Origin: an uncultured Bacteroidales bacterium
Lineage (GTDB): Bacteria; Bacteroidota; Bacteroidia; Bacteroidales; UBA932
DNA: 64,000 nt
Assembly (NCBI GenBank): GCA_900545245.1
Contig: UQYV01000001.1
Span: 1 to 64,000, forward strand
Direction: 5' to 3'
The notes below the pieces were generated by a model, which was not told the DNA's origin, made no database searches, and saw nothing but the letters and a program-made list of their open reading frames with translations. This document shows positions 35,678 to 45,332 of this stretch, in pieces (positions within the stretch are counted from its first letter, which is position 1; the number at the start of each line of letters is the position of its first letter). The translations under genes and the position numbers were made by a program.

Positions 35678-38600
35678 ATGAAGAATAAATCATTATATAT
35701 CATCGTGTTGTCCCTTCTGTTGAGTTTTACGGCTCTTGCACAGCAGAAGATTACGGTCTCCGGCCGTGTCGTTGACAAGGACGGTATGCCGGTGATGAGC
35801 GCAGGTGTTTTTGTGAAAGGCACCACAAACGGAACCGTCACCGATTTTGACGGAAATTATGTCTTGAACCAAGTGCCGGTGGATGCGGTTCTGACTGCTT
35901 CCAATCTCGGATATGCGGAGAGTGAGCGTCCGGTCGACGGCAAAACTGTGGTTGATTTCGTCCTGCAGGATGAGGCGGTCGTGCTGGATGACGTGATTGT
36001 CGTGGCTTACGGTACAGCGAAGAAGGAGTCTTTCACCGGTTCTGCCAGCGTGGTGAAGGGTGAGGAACTGGGCAAGCGTCCGGTGGGTCATCTCACCAAA
36101 TCTTTTGAAGGAACGGTTGCCGGCGTCACAGTCACCTCCGGTGGCGGACAGCCTGGAGAGGGTTCTGCGATTATGGTGCGTGGAATCGGTTCTGTAAATG
36201 CTTCTTCGTCACCTCTTTACGTTGTGGATGGGGTGCCTTATGACGGAGCCATCAGTTCCATCAACCCTGCCGACATCGAGACAATGACTGTCCTTAAGGA
36301 TGCTTCTGCAGGTGCTCTCTACGGAGCGAGAGGTGCAAATGGCGTGATTGTCATCACCACTAAGAAAGGCAACGCAGACAGGGTGAACATCAACTACAAG
36401 GGCAATTTCGGAATCGCCTCCCGTGCACTTCCGCGCTACGACCTTGTGGGAATGTCGGACTATGTGGAACTCACCTACGAGGCTCTCCGCAACTCTGTCC
36501 GTTATGCAGAGAACGGAGCTCTGGACGATGAGGGCGCGGCAAACTATGCTGCCGAGCATCTGGGCGAAACCATAGGCGGTCTGAAGAATCCGGAATATTA
36601 CAACCCTTATAAAAACTATACTTGGGAAAATCTCATAGACCGCAGCACCGGCAAAATCAAAGGCGACGCAAAGGCTGCCTGGGATGAGAACTGGATGGAC
36701 GAAATCAGCAATAACAAGGCTTTCAGGACCGAACATATCCTTTCAGTGAGCGGAGGAACAGAGAAGACAAGCTATCTCTACTCAATGGGTTACTACAAAG
36801 AAAACGGAACTCTGCGCAATACCGACTTCGACCGCTTCACCGCTCGTATCAGCGGCGATGTGCAGGCGACCGACTGGTTCAAACTCGGAATGAGCGCCAA
36901 TCTCGCGCATTCTGTTTCCAACTTCCAGAACGCCAGCGGCTCCCAGGTTTCCAACGTCTGGTACACCGCCCAATTTATGGCTCCAATCTATCCGGTCTAT
37001 CTCAAGGATATGGAAGGAAACAATGTGCTTGACGAAAACGGAAATCTCCAATATGAATATGGTTCGATTGATGACAACGGCTACGCAAACCGTGTGACGG
37101 CACAGGGCTTCAACTCCAAAGCGGAGCTTTTCAATAATAAGGCATATTTCAAACGTAATTCCCTTTCCGCCAGGAGTTTCGCGAAGTTCGGAACCACAAG
37201 GAAAACCTCCCCGCTCTACGGACTTGATTTCACGGTGAACTTCGGTCTTGACTTTACCGACTATGGTGCGACTTCGGTCAGCGACAAATATCACGGAAAT
37301 GCGGCAAAGCAAGGCGGTTCGGTTTCTAAAACCAACACCAGGACAATGAGTTACACTCTCAACGAACTCATCACTTGGCAAAGGACTTTCGGCGACCACT
37401 CCATAAACCTTCTCGCCGGTCACGAATACTACCGCTACAACCATAACTATGCGGGTGCTACAAAAAGCGGCATCATTGCCGGCATCGACGAACTCGGTTC
37501 TGCGGTAACCACGGTTGCAAATACATCATATTCAAATGATTATGCAATCGAATCCGTCCTCGCAAGAGCAAACTACGGCTATGCCGACAAATACTACTTC
37601 GATGCATCCTGGCGTACCGACGGTTCCTCAAGGTTCTACAAAGACAACCGCTGGGGTAACTTCTGGTCTGTGGGAGCATCGTGGCGAATCACAAACGAAG
37701 ACTTTATGTCAGCGACTTCCTCTTGGCTGAACAACCTCACCGCAAAGATTTCCTATGGTGTGCAGGGTAACGACAACCTCGGTTCCTTCTATGCCTGGCA
37801 GGGTCTTTTCGACTACAGTTGGTCCAACGGAACCCGTCCTGGAGCGGCTGCAACTTCAATCGAAAACAGACTCGTGACCTGGGAGAAGAACGGCAACCTC
37901 AACACCGGTATCGAGGCTTCGATGTTCGGAGGACGCCTTTCCACGACAATCGAGTACTACAACCGCCACACGAGAGATATGCTCCTTAACAATCCGCTTG
38001 CAATTTCTTCGGGATTCACCGGATTTGACGATAATGTCGGAGCTATGACCAACCAGGGACTTGAGGCAACCTTCCGCGGCGTCATCTTCGAACGCAAGAA
38101 TTTCCATTGGGACGCCACAGCGATGTTCTCTTTCAACAGAAACAAAGTCACCGCAATCACTTCGTCCCAGGATGTGATTAACCTCGGCAACATGGTCATC
38201 GAGGTAGGGAAACCGATATATACATTCTATATGTCCAAATCCGCCGGAGTGTCCCCTCAGACCGGAAAACAGCTCTATTACGCCTACTACCGCTACGTGG
38301 TCGACGAAAAGAGCGGTTCGCTGACGACGGAAAAATGTGACGAATATGTGACTGACGACGTCGGACTCGCTTCTCTGAGCAAATATTACTATGGTAGCCG
38401 TCAGGCTCTATTTTCCGGAAGTTTCGCTTCTAACTTTACGATTTTCAAGAACTTCGACATTTCATTCCTTACGACATATTCGGTCGGCGGAAAGATTATG
38501 GACGGACTCTATGACGGAGCGATGAATGTGATGTATGCCGGAAACAACTGGCACAAAAACAAACTTCGCCGTTGGAGGAAAAGTGGAGACATCACTGACG

Positions 38601-38881
38601 TCCCAATGGTAGAAATCGGAGGTAACTACTCCTCTGTCGGTGAATCTCTGATTGACGCTTCCTATTTTGCTATCAAGAACATAACTGTCGGATACACACT
38701 TCCGACATCCATCAGTTCAAAGGCAAAAATCAAGTCGTTCCGTCTGTTCTTTACAGCCGACAACATCGCCTTGTTCAGCCATCTTGACGGTATGGACCCG
38801 CAGGCAAGTTTTATGGGAACAGTTTCCTACAGCTATTCGCCGTCGAAGGTTTTCGCACTTGGTCTGGACATTAACTTTTAG
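35678..38881 (+). CDS. SusC/RagA-type TonB-dependent outer-membrane transporter
   Basis: The 1067-residue protein has a signal peptide, a CarboxypepD_reg-like beta-sandwich (about 22-105, 'VSGRVVDKDGMPVMSAGVFVKG'), a TonB-box-like region and a plug domain (about 115-225). The plug holds 'MVRGIGSVNASSSPLYVVDGVP' and 'GARGANGVIVITTKKG', characteristic of SusC/RagA. The rest is a 22-strand-type beta barrel ending in an aromatic C-terminal strand ('FALGLDINF'). SusC proteins import large ligands across the outer membrane using TonB energy, with SusD as a hinged lid. With a protease and no glycoside hydrolase nearby, the likely cargo is peptides, as for RagAB. Confidence 0.95.
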   Translation: MKNKSLYIIVLSLLLSFTALAQQKITVSGRVVDKDGMPVMSAGVFVKGTTNGTVTDFDGNYVLNQVPVDAVLTASNLGYAESERPVDGKTVVDFVLQDEAVVLDDVIVVAYGTAKKESFTGSASVVKGEELGKRPVGHLTKSFEGTVAGVTVTSGGGQPGEGSAIMVRGIGSVNASSSPLYVVDGVPYDGAISSINPADIETMTVLKDASAGALYGARGANGVIVITTKKGNADRVNINYKGNFGIASRALPRYDLVGMSDYVELTYEALRNSVRYAENGALDDEGAANYAAEHLGETIGGLKNPEYYNPYKNYTWENLIDRSTGKIKGDAKAAWDENWMDEISNNKAFRTEHILSVSGGTEKTSYLYSMGYYKENGTLRNTDFDRFTARISGDVQATDWFKLGMSANLAHSVSNFQNASGSQVSNVWYTAQFMAPIYPVYLKDMEGNNVLDENGNLQYEYGSIDDNGYANRVTAQGFNSKAELFNNKAYFKRNSLSARSFAKFGTTRKTSPLYGLDFTVNFGLDFTDYGATSVSDKYHGNAAKQGGSVSKTNTRTMSYTLNELITWQRTFGDHSINLLAGHEYYRYNHNYAGATKSGIIAGIDELGSAVTTVANTSYSNDYAIESVLARANYGYADKYYFDASWRTDGSSRFYKDNRWGNFWSVGASWRITNEDFMSATSSWLNNLTAKISYGVQGNDNLGSFYAWQGLFDYSWSNGTRPGAAATSIENRLVTWEKNGNLNTGIEASMFGGRLSTTIEYYNRHTRDMLLNNPLAISSGFTGFDDNVGAMTNQGLEATFRGVIFERKNFHWDATAMFSFNRNKVTAITSSQDVINLGNMVIEVGKPIYTFYMSKSAGVSPQTGKQLYYAYYRYVVDEKSGSLTTEKCDEYVTDDVGLASLSKYYYGSRQALFSGSFASNFTIFKNFDISFLTTYSVGGKIMDGLYDGAMNVMYAGNNWHKNKLRRWRKSGDITDVPMVEIGGNYSSVGESLIDASYFAIKNITVGYTLPTSISSKAKIKSFRLFFTADNIALFSHLDGMDPQASFMGTVSYSYSPSKVFALGLDINF

Positions 38882-38892
38882 GAGGTATGAAA

Positions 38893-40434
38893 ATGAAAAG
38901 AAAATTCATCACTATATTGACAGCGGCACTCTGCGCCGTTTCCTGTGAACTCGAGTTCGCTCCGACGGATTCAGGCTCGGGAGACGACCTTTTGAAGAAT
39001 GCGTCGAGTGCCATATCCATCATTGACGGAGTTTACAGGTCGATGTGGACTGCCGGCTGGTCAACCGGTGGAAACGCCCACCAGTGCTTCGGAATCTCGG
39101 CCTACAATATCGCCCACGAATGTATGGGAGACGATTTCATTATGCAGAGTATGGGAAACGGATGGTTCTGGTATGACCACTGCTACAATGTGAAATCTTT
39201 TTATATGTCCGATTCCTTCCGTTCCTACGATGTCTGGTATGCGAACTATACTTGGATTTCCAATGTGAACACCGTCCTTTCTGCATCTGAGACTATGGCG
39301 GGAACAACAACGGACCGCAGTTATGTGCTTGGAAGTGCCTATGCCATAAGGGGATTGGCCTATTTCAACCTTGCAAACTGGTTTGCGAGAGCGCCGTACA
39401 GCGCCATTCAGGACAAATACAGGTGGCAGGACCCTTGTGTGCCGGTTTACACGGAGCCTACAGACAAGAGTTTCATCGGCAAGAAACGCGAAACGCTCGA
39501 AGTTGTCTACAAGAGAATCAACGACGACCTTGACGCTGCGATTGAACTGCTCGAAAAAGGAGAAAAATCAGCTCTCGCCGGCAACAAGTCGCACATCAAA
39601 CTTAATGTTGCGCGTGCTATCAAAACCCGTGTGGCTCTTGCGTCGGGGGATTGGGAGACTGCTCTCAAGTATGCGGAACTTGTCATCGAATCAAAAGAAT
39701 TCAAGATTGGCGGCGAGTCCGAACTTATGGGTGGAATGAACGACCTATCGGCATCCAATGTGATGTGGGGCGCCGCCATCGAGACCACAGAGCAGGCGGG
39801 AGGCTATGCAAGCTTCTTCTCGCATATGGACAACGAAAACGGAGACTATGCGAAGGCCTCTCCGAAACTTATCAGTTCTTCGCTTTATAAGCAGATGGCT
39901 GCCAACGACATACGTCGCGGATGGTGGGATCCTGAAAACAAGGAGTCTCCATACATTTCAAAGAAATTTCATTTCACAAACGTGGCGGCTTGGCTCGGAG
40001 ACTACATCTATATGAGGGTGGAGGAAATGTATTTCGATGCTGCGGAGGCTGCCCTGAGGCTCGGAGACGATGTCAAGGCGCGGGGCTATCTCACGGATGT
40101 GATGTCAGTCCGTTGTCCGGGCTACGACGCATCCAGACGTAGCGGCACACTGCTCGGTTCTACGACAAATTCTTGGACAGGCTCCCTTCTTGAGGAAATC
40201 CTTATAGAGAAAAGGATTGAACTTTGGGGCGAATTCGGCCGGCTGATTGACATCAGGCGCCTGGGACAGGGAATTGACAGGAAGAAGGATGATGGTTTTG
40301 CGGACGAGTGCATCACGATGTCCAACCGCAAGAATCTCCGCAACCCGGACAATTACGACTGGGTGCTCACGATTCCTCAGGACGAAATCAGCAATAACCC
40401 TAACCTCAATGAGGAGGACCAGAACCCTATATAA
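38893..40434 (+). CDS. SusD/RagB-type substrate-binding lipoprotein
   Basis: The 513-residue lipoprotein (AVSC) has the SusD architecture: an N-terminal SusD-like region with the 'GSAYAIRGLAYFNLANWFARAPY' pattern, TPR-like helices, and a C-terminal RagB/SusD domain with 'EEILIEKRIELWGEFGRLIDIRR' and a final 'NPNLNEEDQNP'. It binds the ligand at the surface and closes over SusC. A GGAGG at 38881-38885 lies one base before the first ATG (38887) but seven before the second (38893), so I prefer 38893. The ribosome site starts inside the SusC stop region, so the pair is tightly coupled. Confidence 0.93.
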   Translation: MKRKFITILTAALCAVSCELEFAPTDSGSGDDLLKNASSAISIIDGVYRSMWTAGWSTGGNAHQCFGISAYNIAHECMGDDFIMQSMGNGWFWYDHCYNVKSFYMSDSFRSYDVWYANYTWISNVNTVLSASETMAGTTTDRSYVLGSAYAIRGLAYFNLANWFARAPYSAIQDKYRWQDPCVPVYTEPTDKSFIGKKRETLEVVYKRINDDLDAAIELLEKGEKSALAGNKSHIKLNVARAIKTRVALASGDWETALKYAELVIESKEFKIGGESELMGGMNDLSASNVMWGAAIETTEQAGGYASFFSHMDNENGDYAKASPKLISSSLYKQMAANDIRRGWWDPENKESPYISKKFHFTNVAAWLGDYIYMRVEEMYFDAAEAALRLGDDVKARGYLTDVMSVRCPGYDASRRSGTLLGSTTNSWTGSLLEEILIEKRIELWGEFGRLIDIRRLGQGIDRKKDDGFADECITMSNRKNLRNPDNYDWVLTIPQDEISNNPNLNEEDQNPI

Positions 40435-40476
40435 GCACCCCTTGGGACTCGTAATACACGGTAAATGAATAAAGAA

Positions 40477-42513
40477 ATGAAAAAAATATTTAGAACAATA
40501 GTTTTATCCTCACTCGCTCTCGCTGCGCTCTGCTCCTGCAGCCAGGAACAGCTCGGCGTGATTGCTTCGTCCAACCGTGACGACAACCGGGAAATCCATT
40601 TCATCCAGAGCAGTATGGCGAAGGAGTTTCCGAGAGACACGAAAGAGGGTGTGATTGCGGTGACTCTGGCAAGGCAGGGAAACAAGGGGACCTACCGCGT
40701 GGTGCTCCAGAAACAGGGAAAGGATGCGGATATGTTTTCACTCCGCGACACAGTGGTGATTCCTGACGGACAGTATAGCGTGGATGTGCCTGTGCGCGTG
40801 GATCTTAGCTCTGTTGTGCTGGGCTCAACGATTGACGTGAATCTTGCGATTGTCGGAAGGGATGCGGAGCTTGGCAAGGACCCTGCGTATATCAGCCAAT
40901 ACAGCGACTTCCTCAAACTCAGCGCGTCTTTCGCCCTGGAGTGGGAGCCGTATATGAGGAAAACTGAAGGCGGTGAAGAAATCCAGCAACTTGCCACCTA
41001 CTATTTCGGAGGCTACCTCTACGACGGTGTTCAGACTGAAATCCCTGTTGAGGTTGCCACGGGAACGGACAACATCTTCCGCCTTGTCGATTGGGCTGCG
41101 GGAGCCAACTTTATGTTCAAGGTCGACTGGAAAAGCAAGACGGTTGTGGTGCCCGGACAGTCAACCGGCTATTATCTGGACTCCGAAGGGCAGTATGTCT
41201 ATGTTGCGGACCTCGCGCAGTATGTCGGAAACGAGGGTATGTACAGCAATTACCCGTGCACGTGGGACGGCGCGCAGACGTTCACCGTCAATGTCATCTA
41301 TTATGTCGAAACCGGCTACTTCGGAATGGGTGAGGAGCGCATTGTCTTTGCGGGAGACCACGACAGCGACCCTGTCATCGAAGTTGAGTACAAGGGCGCG
41401 GGCGAATTCCAGTTCGACTATAACGCCTTTGCTAAATCCTGCCGTGCCAAGGTGGTTGCAGGCGATATCAGCGAAGATGAAGCGAAGATAAAGGAAGTTT
41501 ACAAGGATATTTGTCTCGGAACAGCCGAGGATGTCAGGACTTTCTCAGAGCAAACTCAGGTCTGGACTCCGGAGAGCGTTTCAAACACTCTCGTTGCGGT
41601 TCCTTTCGACGAAAAGGGCACTCCGGGCGAGGCTGTGGTTGTCCGTTTCACCTATGACAAAGACGGAACGATTTTGCCTCAGATTCTTAGCTGCGAACTC
41701 CGTCCGTCAGATGCTGACCCGTACACAACTCTCGAATGGAAGCTCAAGACCAAAAATGTCTCTTCTGTCAGGGTGGTGATGATGAACAAAGATGTTCTCG
41801 ACTACTATCTTGAGAAATACGACCTTGAACTCATCTACAGCAAGCTCAGCTCTTCTCTCACCGAAGAGAATATTGCAGAGGCGAACAGCGAAGCCGGACT
41901 CAAACTCTACTATCAGAATGCTGCTGAAGGTGCTGAGTATAAGTTTATTATGGAGGCGAAGAACCAATACGGCGACGTGGTTTATTCTGATGTTTCCGTA
42001 AGACTCAACTCTCACGCGGACAAGTTTGAGTCGAAGACCATCGACGACTTTGTGGGTGCCTATCTGATGAGTGCCACTTCCTACGATGATGACAATCAGT
42101 CGACGGACGAAGTCTTCCGTGTGGATGTCGTCAAGACTGGAGAAAACACCGTGTCTGTCAAGGGCTTGTGCAATTCGAAGGGATATTCCCCTGCACTCGT
42201 GGGAACTTTTGTTCCGGAGGAAAACTGCATCAGACTATATACTCAAAATCTCGGCGTATACAACTATATGAATGTGGTTTTCGGTTTCGTTTCCAACCTC
42301 TACACTGCAATTTGGGATCCTAAAATGGCGCTCGAATTCGGTTTCAGCAGCGACGGCAATGTCTATTGGCGTGCGATGGACCGCACATTTGAGGAAGGGG
42401 AGACTAAAATCATCATAAACGGTTACAAATTTATGCTCTTCTCCGACGGAAGCTATTCCGGCTATTCGGTGAACAACAAATACTATACTGACCTCATTAT
42501 GGTTAAATTGTAA
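40477..42513 (+). CDS. Surface lipoprotein of the SusC/SusD locus
   Basis: The 678-residue protein has a lipobox (LCSC, then SQEQLG) and an N-terminal beta-rich domain that opens 'EIHFIQSSMAKEFPRDTKEGVIAVTLARQG', resembling DUF1735/BT_3987-type Ig domains. Several beta domains with no visible enzymatic motif follow. Its C-terminus is rich in Tyr and Gly ('DGSYSGYSVNNKYY'). By position, directly after susD, it should be an accessory surface ligand-binding protein. I chose the ATG at 40477, which gives a standard lipoprotein signal; an ATG four codons upstream (40465) is possible. It closes the ten-gene run. Confidence 0.7.
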   Translation: MKKIFRTIVLSSLALAALCSCSQEQLGVIASSNRDDNREIHFIQSSMAKEFPRDTKEGVIAVTLARQGNKGTYRVVLQKQGKDADMFSLRDTVVIPDGQYSVDVPVRVDLSSVVLGSTIDVNLAIVGRDAELGKDPAYISQYSDFLKLSASFALEWEPYMRKTEGGEEIQQLATYYFGGYLYDGVQTEIPVEVATGTDNIFRLVDWAAGANFMFKVDWKSKTVVVPGQSTGYYLDSEGQYVYVADLAQYVGNEGMYSNYPCTWDGAQTFTVNVIYYVETGYFGMGEERIVFAGDHDSDPVIEVEYKGAGEFQFDYNAFAKSCRAKVVAGDISEDEAKIKEVYKDICLGTAEDVRTFSEQTQVWTPESVSNTLVAVPFDEKGTPGEAVVVRFTYDKDGTILPQILSCELRPSDADPYTTLEWKLKTKNVSSVRVVMMNKDVLDYYLEKYDLELIYSKLSSSLTEENIAEANSEAGLKLYYQNAAEGAEYKFIMEAKNQYGDVVYSDVSVRLNSHADKFESKTIDDFVGAYLMSATSYDDDNQSTDEVFRVDVVKTGENTVSVKGLCNSKGYSPALVGTFVPEENCIRLYTQNLGVYNYMNVVFGFVSNLYTAIWDPKMALEFGFSSDGNVYWRAMDRTFEEGETKIIINGYKFMLFSDGSYSGYSVNNKYYTDLIMVKL

Positions 42514-42545
42514 GAAAGAATCTTTATATTTTTAGTTTTTTGATT

Positions 42546-44732
42546 ATGAAGAATCAGAGGTTTGAGGCCCTCGGCATCATGCATTCGCGTCCTGACGCGA
42601 AACCGGTGGAAACATCGAAACGCAAATCAGAAATCTTCGGGCAGGATGTGTTCACGCGCTCACAGATGCGGCGCTATCTGTCCAGGTCGGTGTATGACAG
42701 CGTCATCGAGGCTATCGAGAATGGTCGAAGGATTGACAGGAGCATCGCCGACCAGGTGGCCGAGGGCATGAAGGTGTGGGCGATGGAGCGCGGCGCGACC
42801 CATTATACGCACTGGTTCCAGCCTCTCAACGACTCCACTGCGGAGAAGCACGACGCATTTCTTTCGCCTGACCTTGAAGGGGACTCGTTTGAGTATTTCA
42901 GCGGCAATCTTCTCGCCCAACAGGAGCCTGACGCATCTTCTTTCCCGAGCGGGGGACTGCGCAACACCTTCGAGGCGAGGGGCTACAGCGCGTGGGACCC
43001 GTCGTCGCCGGCCTTCATAATGGACGGAACTCTCTGTATTCCGAGCATATTCGTTTCCTACACAGGCGAAGCGCTCGATTTCAAGACACCACTTCTCAAG
43101 TCCATGGCAGCAATCGACTCCGCTGCCGTCTCTGTCTGCCAGCTTTTCGATAAGGACGTTGCCAAGGTCTATCCGACTCTCGGATGGGAACAGGAATATT
43201 TCCTCGTAGATGAGGCTCTTTTCGATGCTCGCCCGGACCTGATGCAGGCAGGACGCACGCTTATGGGGCACACTGCGGCCAAGGACCAGCAGCTGGAGGA
43301 CCACTATTGGGGCGCAATTCCGGAGAGGGTCGAGGAGTTTATGAAGGACTTTGAGGATGCTGCCTACAGACTCGGTATTCCGGTAAAGACCCGTCACAAT
43401 GAGGTGGCTCCCAATCAGTTCGAGTGTGCGCCGCAGTTCGAGGAGGCCAACATTTCGGTCGATCACAATCTGCAGCTCATGTCGCTGATGAGGAAGATAG
43501 CGGTGAAGCATCACCTGAAGGTACTCTTCCACGAGAAGCCTTTTGCCGGCATCAACGGCAGCGGTAAGCACTGCAACTGGTCCATGGCGACCGACGGCGG
43601 GCAGAACCTTCTCGCGCCGGGGCACACTCCTAAGAGCAATATGCAGTTCCTTGCCTTCTTCGTCTGCACGCTTAAGGCCGCTGCCGACTACGGCTCTCTG
43701 ATTATGGCGTCGATTGCTTCGGAAACTAACTCGCACCGTCTCGGCGGCAACGAGGCTCCTCCAGCAATCATGTCAGTGTTCACCGGCGCGACGCTGAACA
43801 AGATGCTGGACTCGATTGAGGAAAAAATCAACGAAAGGAAGCTTTCTCCGGACGAAAAGACAGAGATAAAGCTGGATATAGGCAAAATTCCGGAAATTCT
43901 CGTTGACAACACAGACCGCAACAGGACTTCGCCTTTCGCCTTCACCGGCAATCGTTTTGAGTTTCGCGCTGCAGGCTCGTCGAGCAACTGTTCCATGCCT
44001 ATGATTGTGCTTAATACGGCAGTGGCGGAGGAACTTACGGAGTTCCGCGAGGCTGTGGATGCGCTTGTGGAGAAGGGTGTGAAGAAGGATGAGGCCATCC
44101 TGCAAGTCATCCGGCAGTTCATCATCGCGTCGAAAAACATCCGCTTCGAGGGCAACGGCTACAGCGAGGAGTGGATTGCCGAGGCGTCAAAGAGGGGATT
44201 GCGGAGCGCAAACAATGTCACTGAGGCTTTCGGCGAGTACCTGCGTCCGGAGAGCACTGCCCTCTTCAAGAGGTTTAAGGTGTTCAACGATGTGGAACTT
44301 GGTGCACGCTATGAAATCAAGAACGAGACTTTCCTCAAAAAGGTTCAGATTGAGTCCCGTGTGATTGCTGACATCGCGGCGAACCATATCATCCCGACTG
44401 CCATCCGCTACCAGAACGTCCTCATCGAGAACATCCGGGGCATCCACGAGGTTTTTCCGGACGAACTTGATACCCTCGCCAAGGACGAAATAAGTACTCT
44501 TCGCGAAATCATAGGGCACGTCAATGCCATTCGTGCGGCTTCAGCGGAGATGACTGAAATCCGCCATCGGCTGAACCGCAACCCGGACATCCCGGAGAGG
44601 GCGAAGGGATATGAGCACGACGTCCGCGCCAAGATGACGGAAATCCGGGCGCACATCGACGCGCTTGAGATGATTATCGACGACGACCTCTGGCCACTTC
44701 CGAAGTACCGCGAGCTTCTCGCCGAGTTATAA
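42546..44732 (+). CDS. glnN: Glutamine synthetase type III
   Basis: The 728-residue protein is a GSIII-type glutamine synthetase, which makes glutamine from glutamate, ammonia and ATP as a dodecamer. Length (type I enzymes have about 450 residues) and the motifs 'FGQDVFTRSQMRRYLS', 'GWEQEYFLVDEALF', 'AKDQQLEDHYWG' and 'INGSGKHCNWS' identify it. The active-site glutamates in 'NEVAPNQFECAPQFEEAN' are present. GSIII is the main form in Bacteroidota. The ATG at 42546 is preferred over an in-frame TTG at 42540. It starts 32 bases after the surface-protein run, whose product set is unrelated, so it may have its own promoter. Confidence 0.96.
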   Translation: MKNQRFEALGIMHSRPDAKPVETSKRKSEIFGQDVFTRSQMRRYLSRSVYDSVIEAIENGRRIDRSIADQVAEGMKVWAMERGATHYTHWFQPLNDSTAEKHDAFLSPDLEGDSFEYFSGNLLAQQEPDASSFPSGGLRNTFEARGYSAWDPSSPAFIMDGTLCIPSIFVSYTGEALDFKTPLLKSMAAIDSAAVSVCQLFDKDVAKVYPTLGWEQEYFLVDEALFDARPDLMQAGRTLMGHTAAKDQQLEDHYWGAIPERVEEFMKDFEDAAYRLGIPVKTRHNEVAPNQFECAPQFEEANISVDHNLQLMSLMRKIAVKHHLKVLFHEKPFAGINGSGKHCNWSMATDGGQNLLAPGHTPKSNMQFLAFFVCTLKAAADYGSLIMASIASETNSHRLGGNEAPPAIMSVFTGATLNKMLDSIEEKINERKLSPDEKTEIKLDIGKIPEILVDNTDRNRTSPFAFTGNRFEFRAAGSSSNCSMPMIVLNTAVAEELTEFREAVDALVEKGVKKDEAILQVIRQFIIASKNIRFEGNGYSEEWIAEASKRGLRSANNVTEAFGEYLRPESTALFKRFKVFNDVELGARYEIKNETFLKKVQIESRVIADIAANHIIPTAIRYQNVLIENIRGIHEVFPDELDTLAKDEISTLREIIGHVNAIRAASAEMTEIRHRLNRNPDIPERAKGYEHDVRAKMTEIRAHIDALEMIIDDDLWPLPKYRELLAEL

Positions 44733-44756
44733 TTCAAATATTTGTGCCCCTAAGTA

Positions 44757-44787
44757 TTTGTTTTAATTAAAAATCGCCGTACCTTTG
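44757..44787 (+). promoter_or_regulatory. rpsO promoter
   Basis: TTTG at 44757-44760, a 19-bp spacer and TACCTTTG at 44780-44787 match the Bacteroidota promoter exactly. The leader of about 65 bases contains a short GGGT/ACCC hairpin that could be an S15 autoregulatory site. Confidence 0.8.
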
Positions 44788-44857
44788 TGCCCGCTTTGGG
44801 TTTACAGACCGTGACCCGAAAGTTTTAGTAATTATTAATCTTTAAATTTTTTCAAAG

Positions 44858-45133
44858 ATGGCTGAATATTTGGCACCAGAGAAAAAGCAGGAGATTTTCG
44901 CGAAGTACGGAAAGTCCAACACTGACACAGGCTCTCCAGAGAGTCAGGTTGCATTGTTCTCCTACCGTATCGCTCACCTCACAGAACACCTCAAAAGCAA
45001 CAAGAAGGATTTCTCAACCCGTCGTGCGCTTTTGAAACTCGTAGGTAAAAGACGTCGTGTACTTGATTATCTTAAGGAAATCGACATCGAGAGATACAGG
45101 GCAATCGTTAAGGAGCTCGGTCTCCGTCGATAG
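44858..45133 (+). CDS. rpsO: 30S ribosomal protein S15
   Basis: The 91-residue protein is a complete S15, a primary 16S rRNA-binding protein of the platform. It carries 'GSPESQVALFSYRIAHLTEHLK' (helix and 16S contact), 'DFSTRRALLKLVGKRRRVLDYL' and a final 'YRAIVKELGLRR'. It has its own promoter and terminator and lies upstream of pnp, the classical rpsO-pnp gene order. In E. coli S15 represses its own translation through its leader; a short hairpin here makes that possible. Confidence 0.97.
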   Translation: MAEYLAPEKKQEIFAKYGKSNTDTGSPESQVALFSYRIAHLTEHLKSNKKDFSTRRALLKLVGKRRRVLDYLKEIDIERYRAIVKELGLRR

Positions 45134-45150
45134 ACGACTTCAGGGAATCG

Positions 45151-45185
45151 GGGTATATCCGAAAGTGGATATACCCTTTTTCTCG
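45151..45185 (+). terminator. rpsO intrinsic terminator
   Basis: GGGTATATCC (45151-45160) pairs with GGATATACCC (45167-45176) around GAAAGT, followed by a T-run. It separates rpsO from pnp. Confidence 0.9.
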
Positions 45186-45332
45186 TTTTTACCTTTTTAC
45201 TTGCAGCATATCCCGGCGGCGTTCACAAATTTCAACCTGCGGCGCCACTCGGAAACCAATATATATACACACAGTACGCAATAGTTTTACTAATCGGCTC
45301 TCATCGGGAGAGGCAGGTTGAACAAAAAATTA

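Noticed and set aside
24494..42513. Calling the SusC/SusD run a polysaccharide utilisation locus
   Set aside because: No glycoside hydrolase, polysaccharide lyase, sulfatase or carbohydrate sensor is encoded; the DUF4988/PL29-N protein has no lyase domain.
42660..43736. A 358-codon minus-strand frame opposite glnN
   Set aside because: It lies entirely within the conserved glutamine synthetase gene and has no family features.
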